From NCBI GenBank assembly GCA_002376965.1, contig DFOV01000318.1, positions 1 through 25,414 of the forward strand: a DNA stretch of 25,414 nt, given 5' to 3'. This stretch comes from Gammaproteobacteria bacterium UBA3532. Lineage in GTDB: Bacteria > Pseudomonadota > Gammaproteobacteria > Enterobacterales > UBA3532. Under the pieces are notes generated by a model. The model did no database searches and was not told where the DNA came from. It was given only the letters and a program-made list of their open reading frames with translations. Shown one piece after another: positions 18,737-25,414 of this stretch; the stretch's first letter is position 1, and each line of letters opens with the position of its first letter. Both the position numbers and the translations under genes were made by a program.

Positions 18737-18780
18737 GTAACCCTTTGTAACATAAAGTAACAAGAGTAACGAAGTGTAAC
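18737..18780. promoter_or_regulatory. Array of five GTAAC half-sites in helical phase (CpxR/OmpR-type operator)
   Basis: GTAAC occurs at 18737-18741, 18747-18751, 18757-18761, 18766-18770 and 18776-18780, i.e. at steps of 10, 10, 9 and 10 bases. All copies have the same orientation and face of the helix. The known E. coli CpxR box is GTAAA-N5-GTAAA, so the layout is strikingly similar, with C in place of the last A. The array ends about 33 bases upstream of the candidate -10 of the operon that encodes an OmpR-family regulator, the usual place for an activator. Confidence 0.75.
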
Positions 18781-18977
18781 AACCTATTCTGCCGCTATGC
18801 GCCGGTATTCAGGATCAGAGCATGAGTGCTCAAATTTCATCCATTACCGCTGAGTAGCAGGATATTTCTTGCGCAAAACGCCGTCAAATCATCCGTGATG
18901 GCTTAACCGCTGCATCCATGCAGCAGATATTTGCTCCAGAAACATCCCGCCACTCAGCGATAATGGACTGCCGCTGT
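18781..18977. other. Region between the stress operon promoter and the cyclase gene end
   Basis: No supported gene is present. It contains two inverted repeats: GAGCA/TGCTC (18818-18831) and GCTGCAT-CC-ATGCAGC (18909-18924). The latter is a perfect 7-bp stem but lacks a T-tract on either strand. A 30-codon minus-strand frame (18889-18981) starts with an ATG overlapping the cyclase stop (ATGA); it has no recognisable features and is not called as a gene. Confidence 0.4.
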
Positions 18978-20813
18978 TCATGATCTTGCCCTGCGCCGGT
19001 ACTTGATCAGGGCCTCAACCGGCGAATATTGTGAATAAACCGTATTGGTGTAGAAGCTGTTCGGCGCGACCATAACAAACAGAGGTAGCGGTTCGGGCCA
19101 AGTACCGTCTTCAGACTGAGTCCGAACCAGATATTCAATACCGCGGCTGACATTGTCAGAAGAAGCTAGTCCAGCATCAATAAGTGCACTTATCACTGCT
19201 CCGGTTACTGTAGCAGAGCTCGCGCCCTCACCCGCTTTAGAGGGGTCATAATAGGTTTCATTGCCTTCTCCCCAACTGCCATCCTCCTGTTGTTTAGAAA
19301 GCATCCAGTCCAGCGCTTTTTGGACATAGCCTGCCTGCATGTCTTCACCAACGGCCCAGAGTCCAGAAATAACGCAGGCACTCGCCTGTAAAAAATTCAC
19401 TTCCCAGCGTCCCCACCATATACCTCGCTCATCGGCTTGGTATTTTAAGAAGGCAATGGCCGATGCAATTGATGGATGACTCTTATCATACCCAAGCATG
19501 CCCATGGCCGATAACACACGCCCGGTTAAACCCGCAGTTGACGGATCGCCCAAAGCCAGTGGCGGGTTAAAAAACATTTTTAGCATATTAAGCATGGTTG
19601 GAGCAGGAAAATTAAAAGGCTTCGTCATGATAGCCCCTGGCGGTTTGCTTTTATGCCCACGGGCGAAAGCGGCCCAACCACCATCTTTATTTTGCATCCC
19701 CCATTCCCAAGCAGTGGCTTTGTCTACAGCGGCCGATATTACTGGCCCATCTTCACCAGATTTTTTAGCTAACCCCAATGTCCAAAGCACGGCCCCTGTG
19801 GTATCAGTGTCACTACATAAGGGATTACCTTGCTCGTAGGGCCACCCGCCAAAGCGCGGCGTGTTCCAGGTTGGGTTTTGCCAGTCAGCAGGTTCAATAG
19901 CCATGCTTTGCTGGCGATACAAGTAGTTCAACGACGCACGTAATGGTGCCTCAGTCACTTTATCGCCCTGCTCCAGAAACAGACGAGTTATCAGCGCCGT
20001 ATTCCATACCTCAGAAGCATAGGGAATTACACGCAAGCCGCTTTCGGAGTAAACCTTCCAGTGAGATAGATAGCTAATTCCTTTTGCATAGTATCGGTCA
20101 GCCAAACTGGAACCTGTATACTTCAAACAAACCAGCGCCAGCAAGGATGGCATGAGTATTCCCATCCAATTACCTTCTGGATTTTGCCTCTTCAGCAAAT
20201 AACGGCGAACTCGCCACCACTGAAAGGTTAATAACGGACAGCGATACCATTTCGGCGCTTTCCCTCCACGCTTGAGACCTTGAATAGCAAGAGGAAGCTC
20301 ATTCGCAACAATCGCCATTTGTAAACCAAAGCGGAATGCTAGAATTCGCTGACTAAATGGCACCAGCTTCCATAACAGCGTCATACTCGGCAGCTTGCTC
20401 GCTGGATACTCCCCCGCCATACAAATATAAATAAGATACAGCAGGTTGCACTTGGCATAGCCACCTTGCTCATCAACAAAGGCTTTAGCTTTTTGCATCT
20501 CAGGCAGCTCGACAGAGTAGCCACACAACAACAAAGCACAATAGCAGGTTGCGGTTGGCTCTAACGCTCCCTGTGGTGCATTGAGATATTCAGGATATGA
20601 CCCATCGTCATACTGCTGAGAGAGTATCCACTTTGCCCCTTCGGCTTTATCCAAGTCACTGAGGATACCAAGATAAGACTCTAAAATGAGCATTAACGCC
20701 GTATAAACAGGACCGGCAAAATTATCACCATTCCACGAACCGTCTGCCCGTTGAATCGATTTTAAATGAGTTAAGGCACGTTGCAGGCTAGCGTCTAGTC
20801 CAGAAGTGACCAT
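18978..20813 (-). CDS. Squalene-hopene cyclase-like class II terpene cyclase
   Basis: This 611-residue protein has the alpha/alpha-barrel fold family of squalene-hopene and oxidosqualene cyclases. Repeated QW-type motifs are visible: QRADGSW (21-27), QQYDDGSY (66-73), QNPEGNW (210-216), QNKDGGW (374-380), QQEDGSWGE (508-516) and QSEDGTW (566-572). The C-terminal end (EYLVRTQSEDGTWPEP, then FYTN and Y-rich segments) resembles the hopene cyclase ending. The acidic motif, DxDD in squalene-hopene cyclases, reads DTDT at 335-338. The middle Asp337, equivalent to the known proton donor, is kept but the last Asp is Thr. Substrate may therefore differ from squalene, or activity may be reduced. No signal peptide. 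ATG follows AAGGAG with seven bases spacing. It is last of three co-directional genes. Confidence 0.85.
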   Translation of the reverse strand: MVTSGLDASLQRALTHLKSIQRADGSWNGDNFAGPVYTALMLILESYLGILSDLDKAEGAKWILSQQYDDGSYPEYLNAPQGALEPTATCYCALLLCGYSVELPEMQKAKAFVDEQGGYAKCNLLYLIYICMAGEYPASKLPSMTLLWKLVPFSQRILAFRFGLQMAIVANELPLAIQGLKRGGKAPKWYRCPLLTFQWWRVRRYLLKRQNPEGNWMGILMPSLLALVCLKYTGSSLADRYYAKGISYLSHWKVYSESGLRVIPYASEVWNTALITRLFLEQGDKVTEAPLRASLNYLYRQQSMAIEPADWQNPTWNTPRFGGWPYEQGNPLCSDTDTTGAVLWTLGLAKKSGEDGPVISAAVDKATAWEWGMQNKDGGWAAFARGHKSKPPGAIMTKPFNFPAPTMLNMLKMFFNPPLALGDPSTAGLTGRVLSAMGMLGYDKSHPSIASAIAFLKYQADERGIWWGRWEVNFLQASACVISGLWAVGEDMQAGYVQKALDWMLSKQQEDGSWGEGNETYYDPSKAGEGASSATVTGAVISALIDAGLASSDNVSRGIEYLVRTQSEDGTWPEPLPLFVMVAPNSFYTNTVYSQYSPVEALIKYRRRARS

Positions 20814-20902
20814 GATCGATCTCCTTATCTGGTGTTGGTTTATGCTAAGAGAGGAAAGCGGTCGATGCCAGGATTGACACCAACCATCAATGTTGTTTTA
20901 GC

Positions 20903-23041
20903 TTAGAACTGGAGCATGACCTCCGCCCAAAGTTTGCGACCATCTTGGGGATAGTCATCCATGTAGGTTCCAGCAGGAGCCGGATAAACCACTTCCTCAT
21001 CAAACAGATTTTTGGCGCCAAGGCGTAGTGTGAAGCCGGTGCCTGCAGCTTGGAACATGCTGACAGTCAAATCAACAGTATGCAGCGCGTCAACTTCCGA
21101 GCGCGAGTCATTGAGTTCGCGGATCGCGCTATCAACAAAGCGATAATCAAGTGCTACAGAATACTTGGTGTTGGGCTGATACAACACGCCCACATTAGCC
21201 AACCAGTTGTAACTACCAGCCAGCTCTTCTTCACTGGCATCATCCTCTGTTTTTACATAGGACAAGTTCTCGATCAGCTTCCAGTTGTCATTAAACTGCT
21301 GCTCCCACTCCAACTCAACGCCATAAGAGCTGGCCCCCTCACCATTTTGATATTTACCATCCGATGGCGAGGTTAGCACCAATGAAATTAAGTCATCTAA
21401 TTCGGAATAGAAGATTGTTGCCCGTCCCACTTTGTCGTTGCTTTTGTAGATATACGCAAACTCGGCAGTCTTGATTGTCTCTGGTTCCAGCTCAGGATCG
21501 CCCTCATTCGATAACGCCAAAGAAAACAACTCAGTGTAGGTTGGCGGCCGGAAAGCTTCACCGTATTGCGCTTTAAGCAAGTGAAAATCCGAGAGCTGAT
21601 AAACTGCTGCTAAACGCGGACTAAAGCTATCATCAGAATCGCTGTAGTGGTCAAAGCGCGCTCCTAATGTTACTTCCAGCGAGTTCGTTACCGCATACTG
21701 ATCTTGCAGATAGAGACTGGTTACTTCACGAGTAAGGCCATTAGGGATCAATGCGTCGGACAATACTTGTGGAAAATCAGGTGCCACCGCCAAGGTAAAG
21801 CGTCCAACCGATAGTGAGTCGAAAGATTCAGTGATGGAATAATCGATACCAACTAACAGGTTATGGTGATCAAAGCCGGTATAATTCGCGCTAATACCTA
21901 AGTTGGTGCGCTTTTCTTTGTAGTGCGAATCCGCCCACAAACCATCAACGTAATAAGTCGGCGGGGCTTCTGGCGCTTGCGGATTAACAAATGGGAAGAA
22001 GGCGGGGATTGCTTGAAAATCTGCGAAATCTGTTGCTAGCTCACGCCAACCCAGTTTAGCATTAACCGACCAGCTATCATCAAAAACTTTAAAGGTCGCA
22101 TCAGCACCTCGATGGGCACTGACGTACTCCGCTTCATCATTTTCCTGAAGGAAATTACTCAAGCCAAAGTAGCTTCCTGTTTCCAGTTCCAGTTGCTGAA
22201 GCTTGAGATCAAACTGCGAGTTATCACCATGGTATCCCGTATTCAACACGGCCATAAAGTGATGACGTTCATTATGAACATCCCCAGGCGCGTTGGAGAC
22301 CAAAGGGGCATTTTCGCCCAGCAGCGGATAGATGCCATCAAGGCCAGACTCAACTTCATCGCCCTTCACATGGCGGACAGAGGTATTGATGCTAAGGTAC
22401 GGGCCGTCATCCATTTTGCCACCGATAAGTCCGCCATAAAATTTGGTGCCATTTCCGCCGCCACCAGCATAGCCGAAATTACCCGCATTGTAGGTGACAA
22501 CATTCACCACCCCCATGTAAGCATATTCGCCATATATGGCAGAACCAGGCCCTCGAATCACTTCAATCCGACTCACTTGCTCAACAGGAATATCCCAAAA
22601 AAACTCTGATAACCCACTTTGTGAAGAATTTAGCGGGGTACCATTCAACAAAAATTTGGTTTTGCCAGAGCCACTGGCCTTGACCCCACCAATACCTCTT
22701 AACACCGGCGTGGGGAAGCCTAACCTATCAGTAGCCAGATGCATTCCAGGCACCAGATTGAGCGCCTCCTTGATAGTCCTGACTCCACGCGCTTTCATTT
22801 CATCGCCAGTCAACACAGATACCAAACCGGGAAGGTAGTCTTTATCCAACTTATTGGTTTTTGTTGCTATGTTCGACTCAACCAATTGAATGAGCGTCAG
22901 TAATGCTTCTGCATCTTCCATCGACGCAAAATCCAACTCACTGCCGATGTCACCTGTTACATCATCTATTTGTGCCCAAGCAACATGCGGTGTTATCAAC
23001 ACCGAACTCAACCCCATAGCGATACATAATTTGCGCAACAT
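20903..23041 (-). CDS. TonB-dependent outer-membrane receptor
   Basis: This 712-residue protein has a signal peptide cut after HVAWA (about residue 23), a plug domain (about 60-170: ARGVRTIKEALNLVPGMHL, VLRGIGG, IEVIRGPGSAIYGEYAYMGVVNV in part) and a 22-strand barrel ending in a terminal Phe (EVMLQF), the outer-membrane assembly signal. It takes up, or senses, a ligand using TonB energy. The segment before the plug (ATKTNKLDKDYLPG) is, as I recall, typical of receptors found beside YfiR-family genes, and one lies divergently here. The ATG at 23041 is chosen because it gives a clean signal peptide; a TTG at 23086 would add 15 basic residues and overlap the upstream gene. It starts 31 bases after the DUF2236 gene, hence same operon. 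Ligand unknown. Confidence 0.93.
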   Translation of the reverse strand: MLRKLCIAMGLSSVLITPHVAWAQIDDVTGDIGSELDFASMEDAEALLTLIQLVESNIATKTNKLDKDYLPGLVSVLTGDEMKARGVRTIKEALNLVPGMHLATDRLGFPTPVLRGIGGVKASGSGKTKFLLNGTPLNSSQSGLSEFFWDIPVEQVSRIEVIRGPGSAIYGEYAYMGVVNVVTYNAGNFGYAGGGGNGTKFYGGLIGGKMDDGPYLSINTSVRHVKGDEVESGLDGIYPLLGENAPLVSNAPGDVHNERHHFMAVLNTGYHGDNSQFDLKLQQLELETGSYFGLSNFLQENDEAEYVSAHRGADATFKVFDDSWSVNAKLGWRELATDFADFQAIPAFFPFVNPQAPEAPPTYYVDGLWADSHYKEKRTNLGISANYTGFDHHNLLVGIDYSITESFDSLSVGRFTLAVAPDFPQVLSDALIPNGLTREVTSLYLQDQYAVTNSLEVTLGARFDHYSDSDDSFSPRLAAVYQLSDFHLLKAQYGEAFRPPTYTELFSLALSNEGDPELEPETIKTAEFAYIYKSNDKVGRATIFYSELDDLISLVLTSPSDGKYQNGEGASSYGVELEWEQQFNDNWKLIENLSYVKTEDDASEEELAGSYNWLANVGVLYQPNTKYSVALDYRFVDSAIRELNDSRSEVDALHTVDLTVSMFQAAGTGFTLRLGAKNLFDEEVVYPAPAGTYMDDYPQDGRKLWAEVMLQF

Positions 23042-23072
23042 ACCAACCACCCAATCTTTACATTTTCTGTTT

Positions 23073-24347
23073 TTACGGCTCGTCAATATTCCAGTTATTC
23101 TTCAGTGAAGGCGGAATATAAAAACGGACCTGCTTGAAATCATTATGGTACAAAACAACCGATTGCAATAATAATCGACTGAACTTTTCCGAAACCTTAC
23201 AAAATAGTCCTGAGCGAGACTCCCAGTCCTCAATATCGCCAAAAAACTTGCGAGCAAGCGGTACTGCAACATGCCACCATGGCGAACGCACTCTGGGAAT
23301 GCCGAGCATATCGGCAACATCATCACTGATTAAATAACGGGTCACTACAACGGGAAAACGATCAAACCACTTCCCTGGTATCATGTGTTGCATATAATCG
23401 AGAAGGCTTTTGGTCAGTAACCGTCCTGCCTCTGATGGCCTGGCTTGGCGTGAAAAGATCGAGTATGCAATCTTCTTGGCATCCTGGTAGTCCCGCGGTA
23501 AGTTATTTGGATCAACCCCCAAAACAAAGCCGACGGTGTTCCACAGATACAGATATGCTTCGATCTTTTCTTGATCAGCCGGTTTATCTTCGTCCAACAA
23601 CCCAAGCGCGATCAGGCCTTCGAGAATAACAAATGAAAAAGACATCAGCGTTCCAGCCATATCTTCTTGATTGATAGGCTCGCCAAGGCGCTGCTTATCC
23701 CATCCGCTTTCAATAATAAAATAGCGGATAGATGCGTGTATTAATCGGATTTTCTGGGTAGTTGCGATAGCTTTTCCTGAGTCGCTAAAACTACCTGGAG
23801 CCAATACATTGATAACAAACTGCGCCGTTTCCATAATCCGGCGATTTAGGCGCTTATATTGGTCGTTTCCAGTCTCAACCATGCGCCCAGTTTTGGTCAA
23901 TACCTCTGCCCCAAATCCGCAGGCATAACAAAAGGGTAAGGACTTACAAAATAAAATCAAAACGATTTCAGGCCCCAGATCGGCAAACAACTTCTGGGCT
24001 ATGGCAAACTTTTTATGATCGATATAATGGTCAGGAATATTGTCCGTTGCTGCGAAATAGGCAGCCAACTCGGGAGGCGCGTCTTCTGGAATGGGTGAGC
24101 TATTGCGAATAAGCTTGTCAAAAAGGGATTTGGCAGCGACCTCAGCTGACGGCATTGAATCAACAACACTTCTTACAACATCATCGGCCAGTGTATCGCC
24201 AATGCTGCGCATCGACTGCAAAGTTTGGAGCCGCTCATCGGGTAACAACAAGTATTGAGGCACAGGGTAGCGGAAATTCGATCGCACCCCGTTCCCAGGT
24301 TCCAGCCAACCATGTATCCAGTCTAATAATCTAGAAATTATCGACAT
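23073..24347 (-). CDS. DUF2236 putative haem oxygenase (Lcp/MpaB-type)
   Basis: This 424-residue protein is of the DUF2236 family, which includes the latex-clearing protein Lcp (a haem b dioxygenase cleaving polyisoprene) and fungal MpaB (cleaving a farnesyl side chain). The core motif is clear: TKTGRM (151-156), then RRIMET with Arg170 and Thr174, then KIRLIHASIR with His204. The spacing R-x3-T and 34 residues from Arg to His equals that of Arg164, Thr168 and haem-ligand His198 in Streptomyces Lcp, as I recall. The residue before Thr174 is Glu rather than the Lys (167) recalled for Lcp, so chemistry may differ. No signal peptide. GGAG lies ten bases before the ATG. It is the first gene of an operon with the receptor and cyclase. 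The substrate is unknown. Confidence 0.85.
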   Translation of the reverse strand: MSIISRLLDWIHGWLEPGNGVRSNFRYPVPQYLLLPDERLQTLQSMRSIGDTLADDVVRSVVDSMPSAEVAAKSLFDKLIRNSSPIPEDAPPELAAYFAATDNIPDHYIDHKKFAIAQKLFADLGPEIVLILFCKSLPFCYACGFGAEVLTKTGRMVETGNDQYKRLNRRIMETAQFVINVLAPGSFSDSGKAIATTQKIRLIHASIRYFIIESGWDKQRLGEPINQEDMAGTLMSFSFVILEGLIALGLLDEDKPADQEKIEAYLYLWNTVGFVLGVDPNNLPRDYQDAKKIAYSIFSRQARPSEAGRLLTKSLLDYMQHMIPGKWFDRFPVVVTRYLISDDVADMLGIPRVRSPWWHVAVPLARKFFGDIEDWESRSGLFCKVSEKFSRLLLQSVVLYHNDFKQVRFYIPPSLKNNWNIDEP

Positions 24348-24388
24348 CCTTCACCGACTCCAAAGATAAACAACCTCTAAGTTAGCGA

Positions 24389-24417
24389 ATAATAGACGGA
24401 AATAATTATTTTGCCAC
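24389..24417 (-). promoter_or_regulatory. Candidate promoter of the DUF2236-receptor-cyclase operon
   Basis: On the minus strand GTGGCA (24412-24417) and TATTAT (24389-24394) are separated by 17 bases. The -10 box is good and the -35 matches four of six consensus positions. The start codon lies about 40 bases downstream. Confidence 0.5.
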
Positions 24418-24456
24418 TTAATGCGAGCAAATTAGCCTGTTGCTCAATGATCAAAG

Positions 24457-24485
24457 TTGAACTTTTTGGTTAGCTCGGCCATACT
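24457..24485 (+). promoter_or_regulatory. Candidate promoter of the yfiR-like gene
   Basis: TTGAAC (24457-24462), 17 bases, CATACT (24480-24485). Both boxes are moderate matches. It diverges from the minus-strand promoter within about 70 bases, so the two could be co-regulated. Confidence 0.4.
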
Positions 24486-24496
24486 TATTGGCGACA

Positions 24497-24513
24497 GATG
24501 ATATCCTATCATC
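24497..24513. promoter_or_regulatory. 17-bp palindrome between promoter and yfiR-like start (operator or mRNA hairpin)
   Basis: GATGATA-TCC-TATCATC, a perfect 7-bp inverted repeat with a 3-base centre, starting 11 bases after the candidate -10 and ending 28 bases before the ATG. The position near the transcription start suits a repressor site; as RNA it would form a hairpin in the leader. Confidence 0.45.
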
Positions 24514-24541
24514 GGGTGTTTATTGGGTAGAGCTTGTTTCC

Positions 24542-25090
24542 ATGAGATATTTGTTTATCATCCTTAGCCTGCTGTTTAGCAACTCCGTTTTTTCAGCTGC
24601 CAAAAAACCTGATGAATTGGGCGTGTACCCTCCCTACCTGTTTAGCATTCTCAAGCTGATTGAATGGCCTTCAATAGGAAACGATGCAGTAAAGTTTTGT
24701 GTTATCGGAGAGCCTTTCCTGGTTCCGGCTATAGAACACTATGCCGAGGATAAGACCATTCACCTGCTCCCCGTTACAGCTGAGCGCAAAGAATACCGTG
24801 ATGACATTAGCGAATGCCATGCTGTGTACATTGGTTCTCTAGTAAGGGGCGATGTTACTGAATATATCGATAGTTTTAATAAGGCACCTATCGTCATATT
24901 TGGTCACAGAGACGGTTTTCTAGAACAAGGCGGCATGATTAATTTTGTTGTAGTTGAAGAAAAGCTACGCTTTGAACTGAACGTCGACAACATATCCGCC
25001 GCCCAGCTGACTCCTGGCGATGTTCTAACCAGCCTATCCACCACCCTCAAAGACCAAGGCTCAAACACCGCCGAAAACTCTGAGCTGTGA
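24542..25090 (+). CDS. YfiR/DUF4154-family periplasmic protein
   Basis: This 182-residue protein has a signal peptide cut after VFSA (about residue 20), followed by the DUF4154 domain: YPPYLFSILKLIEWP, the KFCVIGEP strand, SECHAVYIG and MINFVVVEEKLRFELN. The two mature-region cysteines (in FCVIG and ECHAV) fit a disulfide as in YfiR. In Pseudomonas aeruginosa, YfiR is a periplasmic repressor of the membrane diguanylate cyclase YfiN. Here no diguanylate cyclase is adjacent; the neighbour is a divergent DUF2236-receptor-cyclase operon, so its partner may be the receptor or lie elsewhere. The ATG at 24542 is chosen for the signal peptide; the frame is open 54 bases upstream to 24488. The Shine-Dalgarno is weak. 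Confidence 0.85.
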   Translation: MRYLFIILSLLFSNSVFSAAKKPDELGVYPPYLFSILKLIEWPSIGNDAVKFCVIGEPFLVPAIEHYAEDKTIHLLPVTAERKEYRDDISECHAVYIGSLVRGDVTEYIDSFNKAPIVIFGHRDGFLEQGGMINFVVVEEKLRFELNVDNISAAQLTPGDVLTSLSTTLKDQGSNTAENSEL

Positions 25091-25133
25091 AAAAAATAAT
25101 CTGGACTGTAAAAATAATCTGGGCTGTGAAATA
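25085..25133. repeat. Imperfect tandem repeat at the 3' end of the yfiR-like gene
   Basis: Three successive units begin with CTGT(G)AAA at 25085, 25106 and 25124; the first two continue AATAATCTGG(A/G). The first unit includes the stop codon. It looks like local slippage or duplication. No T-tract hairpin for the plus strand is seen. Confidence 0.6.
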
Positions 25134-25141
25134 AATTAAAG

Positions 25142-25157
25142 AAAAAGGTGTTACACC
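25142..25157 (-). terminator. Short hairpin with T-tract at the end of the ydiJ-like gene
   Basis: On the minus strand GGTGT-A-ACACC followed by TTTTT (25157 down to 25142). The stop codon TAA lies inside the stem. The stem is only 5 bp, so it may be a weak intrinsic terminator. Confidence 0.45.
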
Positions 25158-25414
25158 GCTTTCAATAACGTATTAAGCGCCTCGATGGGATGAGCTATTC
25201 GCACATCATCTATACGCTTAACTTGACTACGACAAGAATAACCGGTCGCTAAAAGCTTCTTTTCTCCAGCTTGCTTTATATGTGGCTGCCATGACAGATT
25301 ATAAATGTGTTTTGACGTCTCTACATTGCGTGCTTCATGGCCATAAGTACCTGACATACCACAACAACCGGCTTCAGCTAATTCAAGGTACTGACCTAAG
25401 TGTGAAAAAACGGC
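25151..25414 (-). CDS. C-terminal end of a YdiJ-type FAD/Fe-S oxidoreductase (partial)
   Basis: The frame is open to the right edge of the window; 87 C-terminal residues are visible. AGCCGMSGTYGHEARN is the second cysteine-rich (CCG) motif of GlpC/YdiJ-type Fe-S oxidoreductases, and the Gly-Thr-Tyr-Gly-His-Glu continuation matches the C-terminus of the large YdiJ proteins. YdiJ is an FAD and 4Fe-4S D-2-hydroxyacid (D-2-hydroxyglutarate) dehydrogenase. A later CRSQV segment, before the final helix, also fits. An in-frame ATG at 25357 is internal, not a start. It is convergent with the yfiR-like gene, 60 bases apart. Confidence 0.82.
   Translation of the reverse strand, partial: AVFSHLGQYLELAEAGCCGMSGTYGHEARNVETSKHIYNLSWQPHIKQAGEKKLLATGYSCRSQVKRIDDVRIAHPIEALNTLLKAV

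Noticed and set aside
18737..18780. GTAAC array as a CRISPR or satellite repeat
   Set aside because: The units are only 5 bases with 4-5 base spacers, far too short for CRISPR; position and phasing fit an operator.
18901..18930. GCTGCAT-CC-ATGCAGC as terminator of the cyclase operon
   Set aside because: A perfect stem but no T-tract on the minus strand after it, so intrinsic termination is unsupported.
18889..18981. 30-codon minus-strand frame starting with an ATG that overlaps the cyclase stop
   Set aside because: The ATGA overlap is suggestive of coupling, but the short peptide has no membrane segment, motif or known relative, and chance frames of this size are common.

Overview
The window looks like chromosomal DNA of a gammaproteobacterium, probably a marine one. 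It has a complete Na+-pumping NADH:quinone oxidoreductase locus, PlsB, MltF, a CpxRA/Spy-like stress module, a YfiR-family protein and a TonB-dependent receptor. A Cellvibrionales- or Alteromonadales-like host is my inference from this gene mix. No tRNA, rRNA, CRISPR array, insertion sequence or prophage gene was seen.

Layout. (1) 1-2016 (+): the 3' end of a large Asn/Ser/Thr/Gly-rich beta-helix surface protein. (2) 2436-9595 (+): nqrABCDEF in a tight, mostly overlapping operon that ends at a strong intrinsic terminator, then apbE (flavin transferase) and nqrM (maturation factor). Both ApbE target motifs (D-x-x-S-G-A-T) are intact in NqrB and NqrC, so pump and assembly genes sit together. (3) 9703-13902 (+): plsB (glycerol-3-phosphate acyltransferase) and mltF (lytic transglycosylase). 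(4) 13862-15856 (-): a methyl-accepting chemotaxis protein with a NIT-type sensor domain, interrupted by one in-frame amber codon. (5) 16030-18646 (-): a Spy/CpxP-like periplasmic protein, an OmpR-family regulator and a histidine kinase in one operon. Upstream is a striking array of five GTAAC repeats in helical phase, a candidate autoregulatory operator. (6) 18978-24347 (-): DUF2236 (Lcp/MpaB-type) putative haem oxygenase, TonB-dependent receptor and squalene-hopene-cyclase-like protein. A divergent YfiR/DUF4154 gene shares their promoter region. (7) 25151-25414 (-): the C-terminal end of a YdiJ-type FAD/Fe-S oxidoreductase.

The best candidate for an undescribed system is region 6. It combines a class II terpene cyclase homologue whose acidic motif reads DTDT instead of DxDD, an oxygenase family known for cleaving isoprenoid double bonds, and an outer-membrane receptor, with a YfiR-type periplasmic protein opposite. 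I infer a function in making, modifying or sensing an isoprenoid or hydrophobic ligand; the sequence does not identify the substrate.
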